Source of the DNA: an uncultured Holophagaceae bacterium
GTDB taxonomy: Bacteria; Acidobacteriota; Holophagae; Holophagales; Holophagaceae
Assembly (NCBI GenBank): GCA_903913215.1
Contig: CAIWKE010000028.1
Span: 231,092 to 295,091, forward strand
Direction of reading: 5' to 3'
Length of the DNA: 64,000 nucleotides
Shown piece by piece: positions 57,044 through 64,000 of this stretch. Numbering within the stretch: the stretch's first letter is position 1; every line of letters begins with the position of its first letter. A model generated the notes under the pieces. The model worked only from the letters and a program-made list of their open reading frames with translations. It had not been told where the DNA came from and did no database searches. The translations under genes and the position numbers were made by a program.

Positions 57044-57490
57044 CTACTCGACGGGGACGCTCGACATCACCGTCGAGGTGGAAGCAGGGGTGGTGCCCTT
57101 GTGCTGGAAAGAGATCGTAAGCACATTGACCGCAACACCATTGGCGTCATTCAGGGTGCCAGCGATGATGGAGGTCTGCCCATCCTTGGCTGTGGCAGCC
57201 GTCGTGACAGCCGTCTCGGTGGGGACATAGGCATTCTTGCAGCGGGGCCAGACAAAGTTGGGAATGGTGGCGGTCACGTAGGTGCTCACCAGAGCCGTGG
57301 TGGCACCGGTCATGAGCTTGGCGGCGGAGGTGGTCTCAGCCACGAGGGACTGGGCGGTGGCCTCGGTGGCCTTCTGGTTGGCCCTTTCCTTCTGTCCTAA
57401 AAGTGCCGGGATGGCAATGGCGCTGATGATGCCGATGATGGCCAGCACGAGCAGCAGCTCGATGAGGGTGAAACCGGATTGACGCTTCAT
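57044..57490 (-). CDS. Type IV pilin-like protein
   Basis: 148 aa. Signal SG|FTLIELLLVLAIIGIIS. Shares CKNAY and SSVPVE ends with 56396-56830. Start ATG 57490 with GGAGG; the frame open to 57610 is spurious. N-terminal segment is the same as in the two pilins that follow, but the globular parts differ. Confidence 0.9.
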   Translation of the reverse strand: MKRQSGFTLIELLLVLAIIGIISAIAIPALLGQKERANQKATEATAQSLVAETTSAAKLMTGATTALVSTYVTATIPNFVWPRCKNAYVPTETAVTTAATAKDGQTSIIAGTLNDANGVAVNVLTISFQHKGTTPASTSTVMSSVPVE

Positions 57491-57573
57491 GGAGCCTCCA
57501 GAGGATGGGATAAGAAGAGAGAACAAGAATATTCCAGCAATGCTCGTGCCGAGACCTAAGAAATTACCACCCA

Positions 57574-57602
57574 GAAAAAACCCCCGGACCAGCCGGGGGT
57601 TT
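57574..57602 (-). terminator. Rho-independent terminator after the pilin at 57619-58080
   Basis: AAACCCCCGG / CCGGGGGTTT, 5-nt loop, then TTTTTT on the minus strand. Confidence 0.9.
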
Positions 57603-57618
57603 GGGGGCAAAAACTTAC

Positions 57619-58080
57619 CTAATCGAGGGCCACAACCTTCGTAGTCGTTACCGTGGTTCCATTCTCTAAATATTTTCCATCAATGACCACCGCGTGATAG
57701 ACATTCGTAACCAGGGCCGGATCCTTGTAGAGGTCATCGCCTGCTAGGCCAACGAAACCGAGGCCAGTGGAGGCAACAGCCAGATAGGGATCAGCCACGC
57801 CACCATAGGGATTCTTGGCGGCGGGGTACTTGTAGTTGGGGTTGGCCAGGACACCGGCGACAACGGCAGCAGAGGTGACCGTGCCGCCAGCGCTCTGCCG
57901 AAGGTCATCATTGACACGTGAGCACTCGGCGGCCACGTTGGCCACCATGGACTGGACAGCCTTGACCTTGGCCTTTTCGCGCTGGCCCAGGAGGGCGGGG
58001 ATCGCGATGGCGCTGATGATGCCGATAATGGCAAGCACGAGCAGCAGTTCGATGAGGGTGAAACCAGATTGGCGCTTCAT
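57619..58080 (-). CDS. Major-pilin candidate, tandem copy A
   Basis: 153 aa; cleavage site SG|FTLIELLL, Glu at +5. The mature protein is nearly the same as copy B (58204-58665) apart from one Asp/Asn exchange and the start codon, while the DNA differs at dozens of silent sites. GGAGG-type Shine-Dalgarno precedes the ATG; a strong terminator follows. The globular part has two short aromatic motifs (NPNYKYPAAKNPYG). Confidence 0.92.
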   Translation of the reverse strand: MKRQSGFTLIELLLVLAIIGIISAIAIPALLGQREKAKVKAVQSMVANVAAECSRVNDDLRQSAGGTVTSAAVVAGVLANPNYKYPAAKNPYGGVADPYLAVASTGLGFVGLAGDDLYKDPALVTNVYHAVVIDGKYLENGTTVTTTKVVALD

Positions 58081-58160
58081 GGATCCTCCTGGGTTAGGTC
58101 CGCCTATTGGCGGTTAGAAATTAAGATCGAAAGTATCGGTAAATAACTATCTAATTTTGA

Positions 58161-58186
58161 AAAACCCCCCAGGCGAACCCGGGGGA
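58161..58186 (-). terminator. Terminator after pilin copy B
   Basis: On the minus strand CCCCCGGG, TTCG tetraloop, CCTGGGGG and then TTTTT. A G-U pair is included. Confidence 0.75.
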
Positions 58187-58203
58187 TATCTTAAAATGCC
58201 AAT

Positions 58204-58665
58204 TTAATCCAGGGCAACAACCTTTGTAGTCGTCACGGTAGTGCCGTTTTCTAGGTACTTACCATCAATCACCACAGCGTGATAAACATTCGTAACCAGG
58301 GCCGGATCCTTATAGAGGTCATCACCCGCCAAGCCAACAAAACCAAGACCAGTGGAGGCAACGGCCAAGTAGGGATTCGCCACTCCGCCGTAGGGGTTCT
58401 TGGCGGCGGGGTATTTGTAATTGGGGTTGGCCAAGACGCCTGCAACAACGGCAGCAGAGGTAACTGTGCCACCGGCGCTCTGTCGAAGGTCATCATTGAC
58501 GCGGGAGCACTCTGCAGCGACATTGGCCACCATGGATTGGACAGCCTTGACCTTGGCTTTTTCACGCTGGCCCAGCAGGGCGGGAATGGCGATGGCGCTG
58601 ATGATGCCGATGATGGCAAGCACGAGCAGCAGCTCGATAAGGGTAAAACCTGATTGACGCTTCAA
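58204..58665 (-). CDS. Major-pilin candidate, tandem copy B
   Basis: 153 aa. Nearly identical to copy A. It starts with TTG (58665) after GGAGG, a weaker codon than ATG of copy A, so expression may differ. The frame is open upstream to 58839 but no family-like sequence supports a longer start. First gene of the four-pilin minus-strand array. Confidence 0.9.
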   Translation of the reverse strand: MKRQSGFTLIELLLVLAIIGIISAIAIPALLGQREKAKVKAVQSMVANVAAECSRVNDDLRQSAGGTVTSAAVVAGVLANPNYKYPAAKNPYGGVANPYLAVASTGLGFVGLAGDDLYKDPALVTNVYHAVVIDGKYLENGTTVTTTKVVALD

Positions 58666-59341
58666 ATTGGCCTCCTGAGATACGGCCACAGGGCCGTTCA
58701 TAAACCTGTTAGCAACCTTCGTGCCTGAATGGATAAAAGTGTAAGGACAGGCAATACCTCGTTTCGAGGAGGGGGGTCTTTGGGGGGACATCAGATGTGG
58801 TTGTAAATGCTTGTTTAGAGGGAAGCAGGAGGAAACCACGCATTCCTCTTGGTGTTGTCTGGGTTGGCGTCAGTGGCATTGTTCGACCGCTGTGGCTTTG
58901 GTGAAAGCGCAGTCAGGGGTTGCCCCTCCGTCCTGGGCATTGTCGTCGTGGACTCCGCCAGCGGTGAACCCGGCATGTCGGTCAATTGGGGGGGGGGCGG
59001 GATAAATATAACTTGCTCATTTGCATTAGATACAGTTATTACTCTCATTAATACGCCTGCCTGTTTGGTGGCGGATCTCGTTTCCATGGTGGTTTTCATC
59101 GGGACTGTCCGGATTGGGCCGACGCAGCACGTCAGGAGGTTGACGGGTTGGGGCAGCAGGTACGTCGAGTTTCGCCTCCGACCGTACGGGTCACTCCGTA
59201 GGAAAGGATTCACTGCTGCGATTCAACTTGCCCCGTGCATCGCTGCACCCGGCGTTGCAGGGACGCCAAGATGGCCCGCAGGGGGCTGTTCGCTTCTTGG
59301 CGCCTGAGCGGTGCCGCTTCGGCCAAAACAGGACAAACCCC
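58666..59341. other. Gene-poor, AT-biased interval upstream of the pilin array
   Basis: About 675 bp without a convincing gene on either strand. It must include the promoter of pilin copy B. Near 58988-58997 there is a run of ten G followed by an AT-rich stretch (58998-59050). Long ORFs here (58849-59307 plus, 58815-59213 minus) overlap each other and show no family features. Confidence 0.55.
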
Positions 59342-60418
59342 TCAGGGCTCCAGATCCATCAACAGCTCCCCCGCCCCCCGATGCTTGGGATCCAGCTTTA
59401 GTGCTTCCCGGGCGGCGCGTCGGGCCTCGTCCTTCCGGCCCAGGGCGTTGAGGATCTGTCCTTTGCGCCACCAGGCGCCGGGGTAGCCGGAGGAACCGCC
59501 TTCCAGGGGCTCCCGCAGCACCTGGTCCAATGCGGCCAGGCCTTCGGGGCGGTGGACGCCCCCGTTGGCGGCGACCTTGCCCAACTGCAGGCGCAGGAGG
59601 CTGGGGGCATCTATATGGGGCAGTTGGTCCTGGACCACCTTCCAGGCGGTCTCGGGCTGGCCCGCGTGGAGGTAGGCGTCGCTCACGGCCACCACCCCCC
59701 GGGCCCGGGTGCGAACGCCAGGCAGCAGGCGGGGGGCCTCGGCCAGGAGGCGGGCGTTCTTCCCGGCCTCGCCCAGGGCCTTCTTGGCGGGGCGGTTGTC
59801 CAGGGCGTCCAGCCACTGGCCCACCACCTCGGGGTCCGTGGGAGCCAGTGTGAGGGCCCGCTGGAAATAGGGCTCGGCCTCCCGCCAGCGGTTCTCCTCG
59901 GACAGGATGATGCCCTGAAGCAGATCCCCCCGGGCCGGGCTCAGGCGCCGCAGCTGCCCGGCGCAGTCCAGGGCCTTCCGGGTGGAGCCCCCCAGGAAGC
60001 CGGGCAGCAGCTCGTAGGCCAGACCCAGGCTCATCCAGGCCGGGGCCAGGCTGGGATCCGCCTGGGTGGCGGCCCGCAGGTCGTCCATGGCCCCCAGGGC
60101 CCCCCGCAGGCTACCCAGATCCCTCTGCTTGATGGCCTCGCCCGCCCGGGCCAGGCCCCGGGCCAGCAGGGCGTCCGCCAGGCCGGGGCGCAGGGCCAGG
60201 GCCCGCTCCGCTGCAGCCTTGGCCTCACCAAAGCGCATGAGGCTGGACAGGGCCTGGGACTTGGCCGCCCAGACCAGGGGGTCGTTGCCATCCTGGCGCA
60301 GCAGCTGCTCAGTTTCGGCCAGCACCTTGAGGTAGTGACCCGCATCCAGGTCTCCCCGGAAGTCCGGGGACTGAACTGGGGCGAGAACCAGAATGACCGC
60401 AGGGAGGAGGGGGTGCAT
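59342..60418 (-). CDS. TPR-repeat protein, exported
   Basis: 358 aa. N-terminal signal-like segment (MHPLLPAVILVLAPVQS). At least five degenerate tetratricopeptide units: LVWAAKSQALSSLMRFGEAK, DALLARGLARAGEA, LAPAWMSLGLAYELLPG, LQGIILSEENRWREAEP, GQILNALGRKDEARRA. Scaffold for protein contacts. AAGG before ATG 60418. No specific partner visible. Confidence 0.85.
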   Translation of the reverse strand: MHPLLPAVILVLAPVQSPDFRGDLDAGHYLKVLAETEQLLRQDGNDPLVWAAKSQALSSLMRFGEAKAAAERALALRPGLADALLARGLARAGEAIKQRDLGSLRGALGAMDDLRAATQADPSLAPAWMSLGLAYELLPGFLGGSTRKALDCAGQLRRLSPARGDLLQGIILSEENRWREAEPYFQRALTLAPTDPEVVGQWLDALDNRPAKKALGEAGKNARLLAEAPRLLPGVRTRARGVVAVSDAYLHAGQPETAWKVVQDQLPHIDAPSLLRLQLGKVAANGGVHRPEGLAALDQVLREPLEGGSSGYPGAWWRKGQILNALGRKDEARRAAREALKLDPKHRGAGELLMDLEP

Positions 60419-60903
60419 GGGGACCTTCGGTTAAAACCACAAGGACGGCTGGGGCTGGATTCCGCTCCTGCAGAAGGGGTAGGGGCCTCAAGGAAGAATA
60501 AAAGAGTCAGCCACAAAGAACACAAAGACCACGAAGAAAGACAAGGGCCTTTACTCTGTGCCCTTTGTGTTCTTTGTGGCTCAAATATCACTATTGGTTC
60601 AATGGTCCAGGTCGGCAGGGGACTGGCGTGCAGACCATTACCCGACTCACACCTGTGCTCAGCTTCCAGGGGGAGACCTTGGTGGCCATGGTGCCGGGAC
60701 TGGCGGGCATTCCCTGTCGGGGCTTGGGCCCGCTGGCGGGGGACTCATCCGCGGCGCGAGGGGAGCTCCTCGTGGCCCTGGAGCTTCTGCTGATTGGTTT
60801 TTGAGCCAACTTCGAAGCCGTGCCCTGACTCCCGGTATATCGCCCCTGCGGGCCTTTCGGTTATCCTAAGTGCTTGTTCGGACATGACTCTAAAGGAGAT
60901 CGC
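60419..60903. repeat. Intergenic region with CACAAAGAACACAAAG hairpin repeat
   Basis: No gene seen. 60505-60588 holds CCACAAAGAACACAAAG on one arm and CTTTGTGTTCTTTGTGG on the other, a long inverted repeat of the same family as at 28193-28441. The right part is the fabI promoter region, with CGGTTATCCT (60859-60867), the same sequence as upstream of dnaJ. Confidence 0.7.
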
Positions 60904-61683
60904 ATGGTTGGCAAGGGCGGATTGCTGGAGGGCAAGCGGGGCCTGATCATCGGGGTGGCCAACAAGCGCTCCATCGCCTGGGGCATGGCCCAGCGGGCGG
61001 CGGAAGCCGGTGCCCAGCTCTGCCTCACCTACCAGAACGAGCGCCTGGGCGAGAACGTCCGGGAGCTGGCCGCGGACCTGAAGAACCCACTCCTCCTGCC
61101 CATGGATGTTGGCAGCGACAGCCAGATCGTCATGGCCTTCGACGAGATCCGCAAGAAGTGGGGCAAGCTCGACTTCCTGGTCCATGCCGTGGCCTATGCG
61201 CCCCGGCAGGCGCTGGAGGGCAGCTTCGTGGCCACCACCCGGGAGGATTTCCGGGTGGCGCATGACATCAGTGCCTACTCCCTGGCCGCCGTCAGCCACG
61301 CGGCCCTGCCCCTCATGGCCGAGGGCGGGTCCATCGTCACCGTCAGCTACCTGGGCAGCACCCGCGTGGTGCCCGGCTACAACGTCATGGGCGTGGCCAA
61401 GGCCGCTCTGGAAGCCAGCGTGCGTTACTTGGCCGCGGACCTGGGCCCCCAGGGCATCCGCGTGAACGCCATCTCCGCCGGCCCCATCAAGACCCTGGCC
61501 GCCTCCGGCATCCCCGGCATCGGCTCCAAGCTCAAGCACCACCGCACCATCACCCCCCTCCAGAAGGACACGGACACCCTGGAAGTGGGCGATGCCGGTG
61601 TATTCCTCCTGAGCGACATGGGCCGGGGCGTCAGCGGTCAGGTGCTCTACGTGGACGGTGGCTTCAGCATCATGGCGGGGTAA
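60904..61683 (+). CDS. fabI: Enoyl-[acyl-carrier-protein] reductase (NADH), FabI
   Basis: 259 aa. Cofactor motif GLIIGVANKRSIAWGMAQ and catalytic Tyr-x6-Lys (GYNVMGVAKA) with the preceding Tyr (SYLGSTR). Last step of fatty-acid elongation. AGGAG 7 nt before ATG 60904. A shared terminator follows. Confidence 0.96.
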   Translation: MVGKGGLLEGKRGLIIGVANKRSIAWGMAQRAAEAGAQLCLTYQNERLGENVRELAADLKNPLLLPMDVGSDSQIVMAFDEIRKKWGKLDFLVHAVAYAPRQALEGSFVATTREDFRVAHDISAYSLAAVSHAALPLMAEGGSIVTVSYLGSTRVVPGYNVMGVAKAALEASVRYLAADLGPQGIRVNAISAGPIKTLAASGIPGIGSKLKHHRTITPLQKDTDTLEVGDAGVFLLSDMGRGVSGQVLYVDGGFSIMAG

Positions 61684-61709
61684 GAGGCCTATCGGGCCCA
61701 TCGTCTGCA

Positions 61710-61743
61710 GCAAAAAGGCCCGCGAAAATGCGGGCCTTTTTGC
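61710..61743. terminator. Bidirectional terminator between fabI and bcp
   Basis: 14-bp stem GCAAAAAGGCCCGC / GCGGGCCTTTTTGC, 6-nt loop, with T-runs on both strands. Confidence 0.9.
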
Positions 61744-61765
61744 TGTGGAAGAAACAACCAGGCAT

Positions 61766-62239
61766 TCACTTCTTCTGCAGGCTTGCCAGCACCGTCAGGA
61801 CGTCCTCCACATGCCCCTTGATGCTGACCTTGGGCCAGGCGTGGCGCAAGATGCCCTTGGGGTCGATGAGGAAGGTGCTGCGGATGATGCCCTCGACTTC
61901 CTTTCCGTACATCTTCTTCTTCCCGAAGGCGCCCAGGGGCTTGAGCAGGGCGCAGTCGGGGTCCGAAAGCAGGCGGAAGGGGAGGCTCTGCTTGGTGATG
62001 AAGTTCAGGTGGCTCTTGAGGCTGTCGCGGCTAATGCCGTAGACCACGGCGCACAGGGACTGCACGCGGGCCAGGTTGTCCCGGAAGTCGCAGGCCTCGG
62101 TGGTGCAGCCGGGGGTGCTGTCCTTGGGGTAGGCGTAGAGCACGGTCCAGTGGCCCTTGAGCTCCTTGTTTGTGACGAGGGCTCCCTGATCGTCCTGGAG
62201 GGAGAAGGCGGGAAAGGGGTGGCCGAGGAGGTCGCTCAT
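61766..62239 (-). CDS. bcp: Thioredoxin-dependent peroxiredoxin Bcp
   Basis: 157 aa. Peroxidatic Cys in DSTPGCTTEACDFRD, with the resolving Cys five residues later (1-Cys/2-Cys Bcp type). Start ATG 62239; the frame open to 62260 is unsupported. No Shine-Dalgarno; TATATT on the minus strand (62251-62246) ends exactly 6 nt before the ATG, suggesting a leaderless mRNA. Reduces hydroperoxides. Confidence 0.93.
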   Translation of the reverse strand: MSDLLGHPFPAFSLQDDQGALVTNKELKGHWTVLYAYPKDSTPGCTTEACDFRDNLARVQSLCAVVYGISRDSLKSHLNFITKQSLPFRLLSDPDCALLKPLGAFGKKKMYGKEVEGIIRSTFLIDPKGILRHAWPKVSIKGHVEDVLTVLASLQKK

Positions 62240-62311
62240 GGGGCCAATATAGCGCAGCAATCGTGACCGGGGGCGGGTCCGGTTCCCGCCAGAATGGGAT
62301 CGAGGAAACCC

Positions 62312-63571
62312 ATGGACCTGACCGAATACCTCACCGCTGAATGGAAGCCTGCCCTGGGCTGCACGGAACCTGCCGCCGTGGCCTACGCCGCCTGCCTGGC
62401 CGCGGGCCTAGGCCGGGGCGAGCCGCGCATGGCCCGGCTGGTGCTGGACGTGCGCACCTACAAGAACTGCCACGCCGTGGGCATCCCCAACAGCGGCCAT
62501 AAGACCGGGGTGCTCTGGGCGCTGGCCCTGGGAGCCGTGCTCATGGATGCCTCGCCGGGGCTCCAGATCTTCCGGACCATCAGTCCCGAGGCCCTGGCGG
62601 AGGCCGGCCGCCTGCTGGACCGTGGGGCTGTGCATGTGGATGTGGACGCCTCGCGGGATGGCCTCTACATCGACTGCACCGTGGCCTGCGTGGGCGGTGT
62701 GGGGCGGGCGGTGCTGGAACAGGACCACACCCGGGTAACGCGCCTGGAAGTGGATGGCGTGGTAGTGCCCGTGGCGGTGGATCCCGAAGCGATCCAGTCG
62801 GGGCCCTCCGTGCGCGAACAGGTGGGGACCATGAGCCTGCCGGAGTTGCTGGCCCTGGCGGCCACCCTTAGCGAGGCGGACCGAGTGCACCTGCGGGAAG
62901 GCATGACCCTGAACCTGGCCATGGCCGCCCAGTGCGTGGACCATCTGCCGATGGGCTTCGTGGCCGCGGCAGGGCAGGAGCCCCTGCTGCGGATTCCCCG
63001 CCTGGTGAGCGCCGGGGTCCTGGGCCGCATGTCTGGGGAGCCCCTCACGGTCATGTCTCTGGCGGGCTCTGGCAACAAGGGCATCACCGTGTCCGTGGCC
63101 CTGACGCTTTGGGCCCGGGCCCAGGGATACACTGAAAACCGCATCGAAGAGGCGCTGGCCCTGGCCTGCCTCCTCACGACGGCAACCACGCACCGGCTGG
63201 GCACCCTGTCGGCCGTGTGTGGTGCCTCCAATGCCGCGGGCATCGGCCTCGCCGTGGGCTTGGTCCACTTGGGCGGCGGGGGCGTACCCCAGATGGACCT
63301 GGCCATCCAGAACATGGTGGGCAACCTGGCGGGCCTCATCTGCGATGGCGCCAAGATCGGCTGTGCCATGAAGGCCATGACTGGCGTTGAGGCCGCCTTC
63401 CGGGCCGCCACCCTGGCGCTTTCCGGCTTCGGCATTCCCGAGACCGATGGCATCGTGGGCTTCGACGGCAGTTCCTCCCTGGTGAACCTGGGCCGCCTGG
63501 CTCAGCGCGGCATGGCCGGCGCCGACGGCGAGATCCTGGACATCATGCAGGCCAAGCTGGGGCAGGGCTGA
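62312..63571 (+). CDS. L-cysteine desulfidase-like protein (UPF0597/CyuA family)
   Basis: 419 aa. The Fe-S/active-site Cys lies in GCTEPAAVAYA near the N-terminus; further marks are RTYKNCHAVGIPNSG, SLAGSGNKGITVS and ICDGAKIGCAMK. The family splits cysteine to pyruvate, ammonia and sulfide using a [4Fe-4S] cluster, as in E. coli YhaM. Start ATG 62312 has GAGGAA 6 nt upstream; ATG 62294 is possible. Confidence 0.9.
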   Translation: MDLTEYLTAEWKPALGCTEPAAVAYAACLAAGLGRGEPRMARLVLDVRTYKNCHAVGIPNSGHKTGVLWALALGAVLMDASPGLQIFRTISPEALAEAGRLLDRGAVHVDVDASRDGLYIDCTVACVGGVGRAVLEQDHTRVTRLEVDGVVVPVAVDPEAIQSGPSVREQVGTMSLPELLALAATLSEADRVHLREGMTLNLAMAAQCVDHLPMGFVAAAGQEPLLRIPRLVSAGVLGRMSGEPLTVMSLAGSGNKGITVSVALTLWARAQGYTENRIEEALALACLLTTATTHRLGTLSAVCGASNAAGIGLAVGLVHLGGGGVPQMDLAIQNMVGNLAGLICDGAKIGCAMKAMTGVEAAFRAATLALSGFGIPETDGIVGFDGSSSLVNLGRLAQRGMAGADGEILDIMQAKLGQG

Positions 63572-64000
63572 GGTAGAAAAAGAAGTTCATCGCGTCATAG
63601 CGTATGAGACCTGGGCCATGGAATGGGACACCAGGACGACTTATTCCTGTGGATCCGAGCAATGGCGCCCCACCACCGTGCTGCTTTATCGGTGTACATC
63701 AGCATTTATCGGTGGTTTCAAGTTCTTGAATTCACGGGGTTGGCTGGACTATGGTGCCCACTGCGCCATCGCATGGCTGGCCTCGTTCAACGGGATCCAC
63801 CGACAGACAAATCTTTTGGCCGGGGATGGCGGGGATGGACGGGGATGAAAAGCAGAACTTTGTCTATCCCCGTCCATCACCGTTCATCCCCGGCGAAAAA
63901 CGGCTCTGAGTTGTCTCCGCCTCCAGCCCATTTCCGCGTCTTCTGCGTCAGGTTTTTTCAGGGGTGCAACCCAGCCGACCCCATGGTTGGATTGGCCCGA
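63572..64000. repeat. Gene-poor window end with a long GGGGATGG inverted repeat
   Basis: No gene supported. 63819-63846 and 63866-63894 are inverted 28-29 nt arms built of repeated GGGGATGG(A/C) units. A CTTCTGCGTCAGG segment near 63945 belongs to the same family as the intergenic repeat at 28193-28441. An ORF at 63618-63848 has no support. Confidence 0.7.

Noticed and set aside
58815..59307. Overlapping ORFs of 132 and 152 aa upstream of the pilins
   Set aside because: They oppose each other, have unusual composition and no family signature.
59552..60793. 413-aa plus-strand frame over the TPR gene
   Set aside because: Shadow of the TPR protein gene extending into the repeat region.

Overview
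The window is GC-rich bacterial chromosome with mostly tightly packed operons. I read it as a Gram-negative Acidobacteriota, probably Holophagae (Geothrix/Holophaga-like). The signs are outer-membrane beta-barrels and a TonB-type receptor, LPxTG-free lipoprotein export, an hrcA-grpE-dnaK-dnaJ cluster, type IV pilus genes with tandem pilins, and a TorF-type porin. The taxonomic call is inference from gene style; no search was run.

Layout. (1) 1-1047: 3' end of a sensor kinase converging on a NarL-type response regulator. (2) 1472-20013: a large urea/nickel/ammonium island. A minus-strand run of 14 genes goes from ureA (17273) down to 2794: ureABC, ureEFGD, a UT-family urea channel, cbiM-cbiQ (metal ECF transporter parts), amtB, a TonB-dependent receptor, a PsiE-family protein, pyrR and a TorF-like porin. 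A second porin (1472-2617) follows under its own promoter. Divergently, on the plus strand, lie two small ORFs, the cbiO-type ATPase that completes the ECF transporter, and an EamA permease with a very histidine-rich tail. (3) 20201-21925: a decayed chemotaxis receptor and two unknown genes. (4) 22120-28192: an amidohydrolase pair, bacteriohemerythrin, and trpR-trpB-aroG. (5) 28442-35204: a membrane-lipid modification operon (acyl desaturase, flavin oxidase, DUF1365, two cyclopropane-synthase-like methyltransferases, DUF1475, DUF2062, DUF1295). (6) 35249-40680: a MacB-like ABC exporter set with a PadR regulator. (7) 40800-48346: rpmE-prfA, a lipoprotein, and hrcA-grpE-dnaK-dnaJ. (8) 48365-58665: a diguanylate cyclase, a large unknown helical protein, pilB-pilT-pilC and five pilin-like genes. 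(9) 59342-63571: TPR protein, fabI, bcp and a cysteine desulfidase-like gene.

The most interesting system is the urea/nickel island. Three promoters (porin, ureA operon, cbiO operon) carry the same 18-bp element AATCCGCTCGATTACCGA (or its complement). Each is placed with exactly the same geometry: 21 bp from a TATTA(A/C) -10 box, abutting a TTNNCA -35 box. The cbiO-side promoter, leader, Shine-Dalgarno and first codons are an inverted, diverged copy of the ureA 5' region. The island therefore looks like one regulon that couples urea entry (porin, channel), hydrolysis (urease), nickel supply (TonB receptor, CbiMQO, UreEFGD), ammonia movement (AmtB) and possibly metal export (His-tailed EamA).

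Other notable points are four genes whose -10-like hexamer ends exactly 6 nt before an ATG with no Shine-Dalgarno (candidate leaderless mRNAs), a trpR start codon at the centre of a perfect 22-bp palindrome, a duplicated C-terminus of the flavin oxidase gene, and two tandem pilins that differ by one residue while their DNA carries dozens of silent changes.
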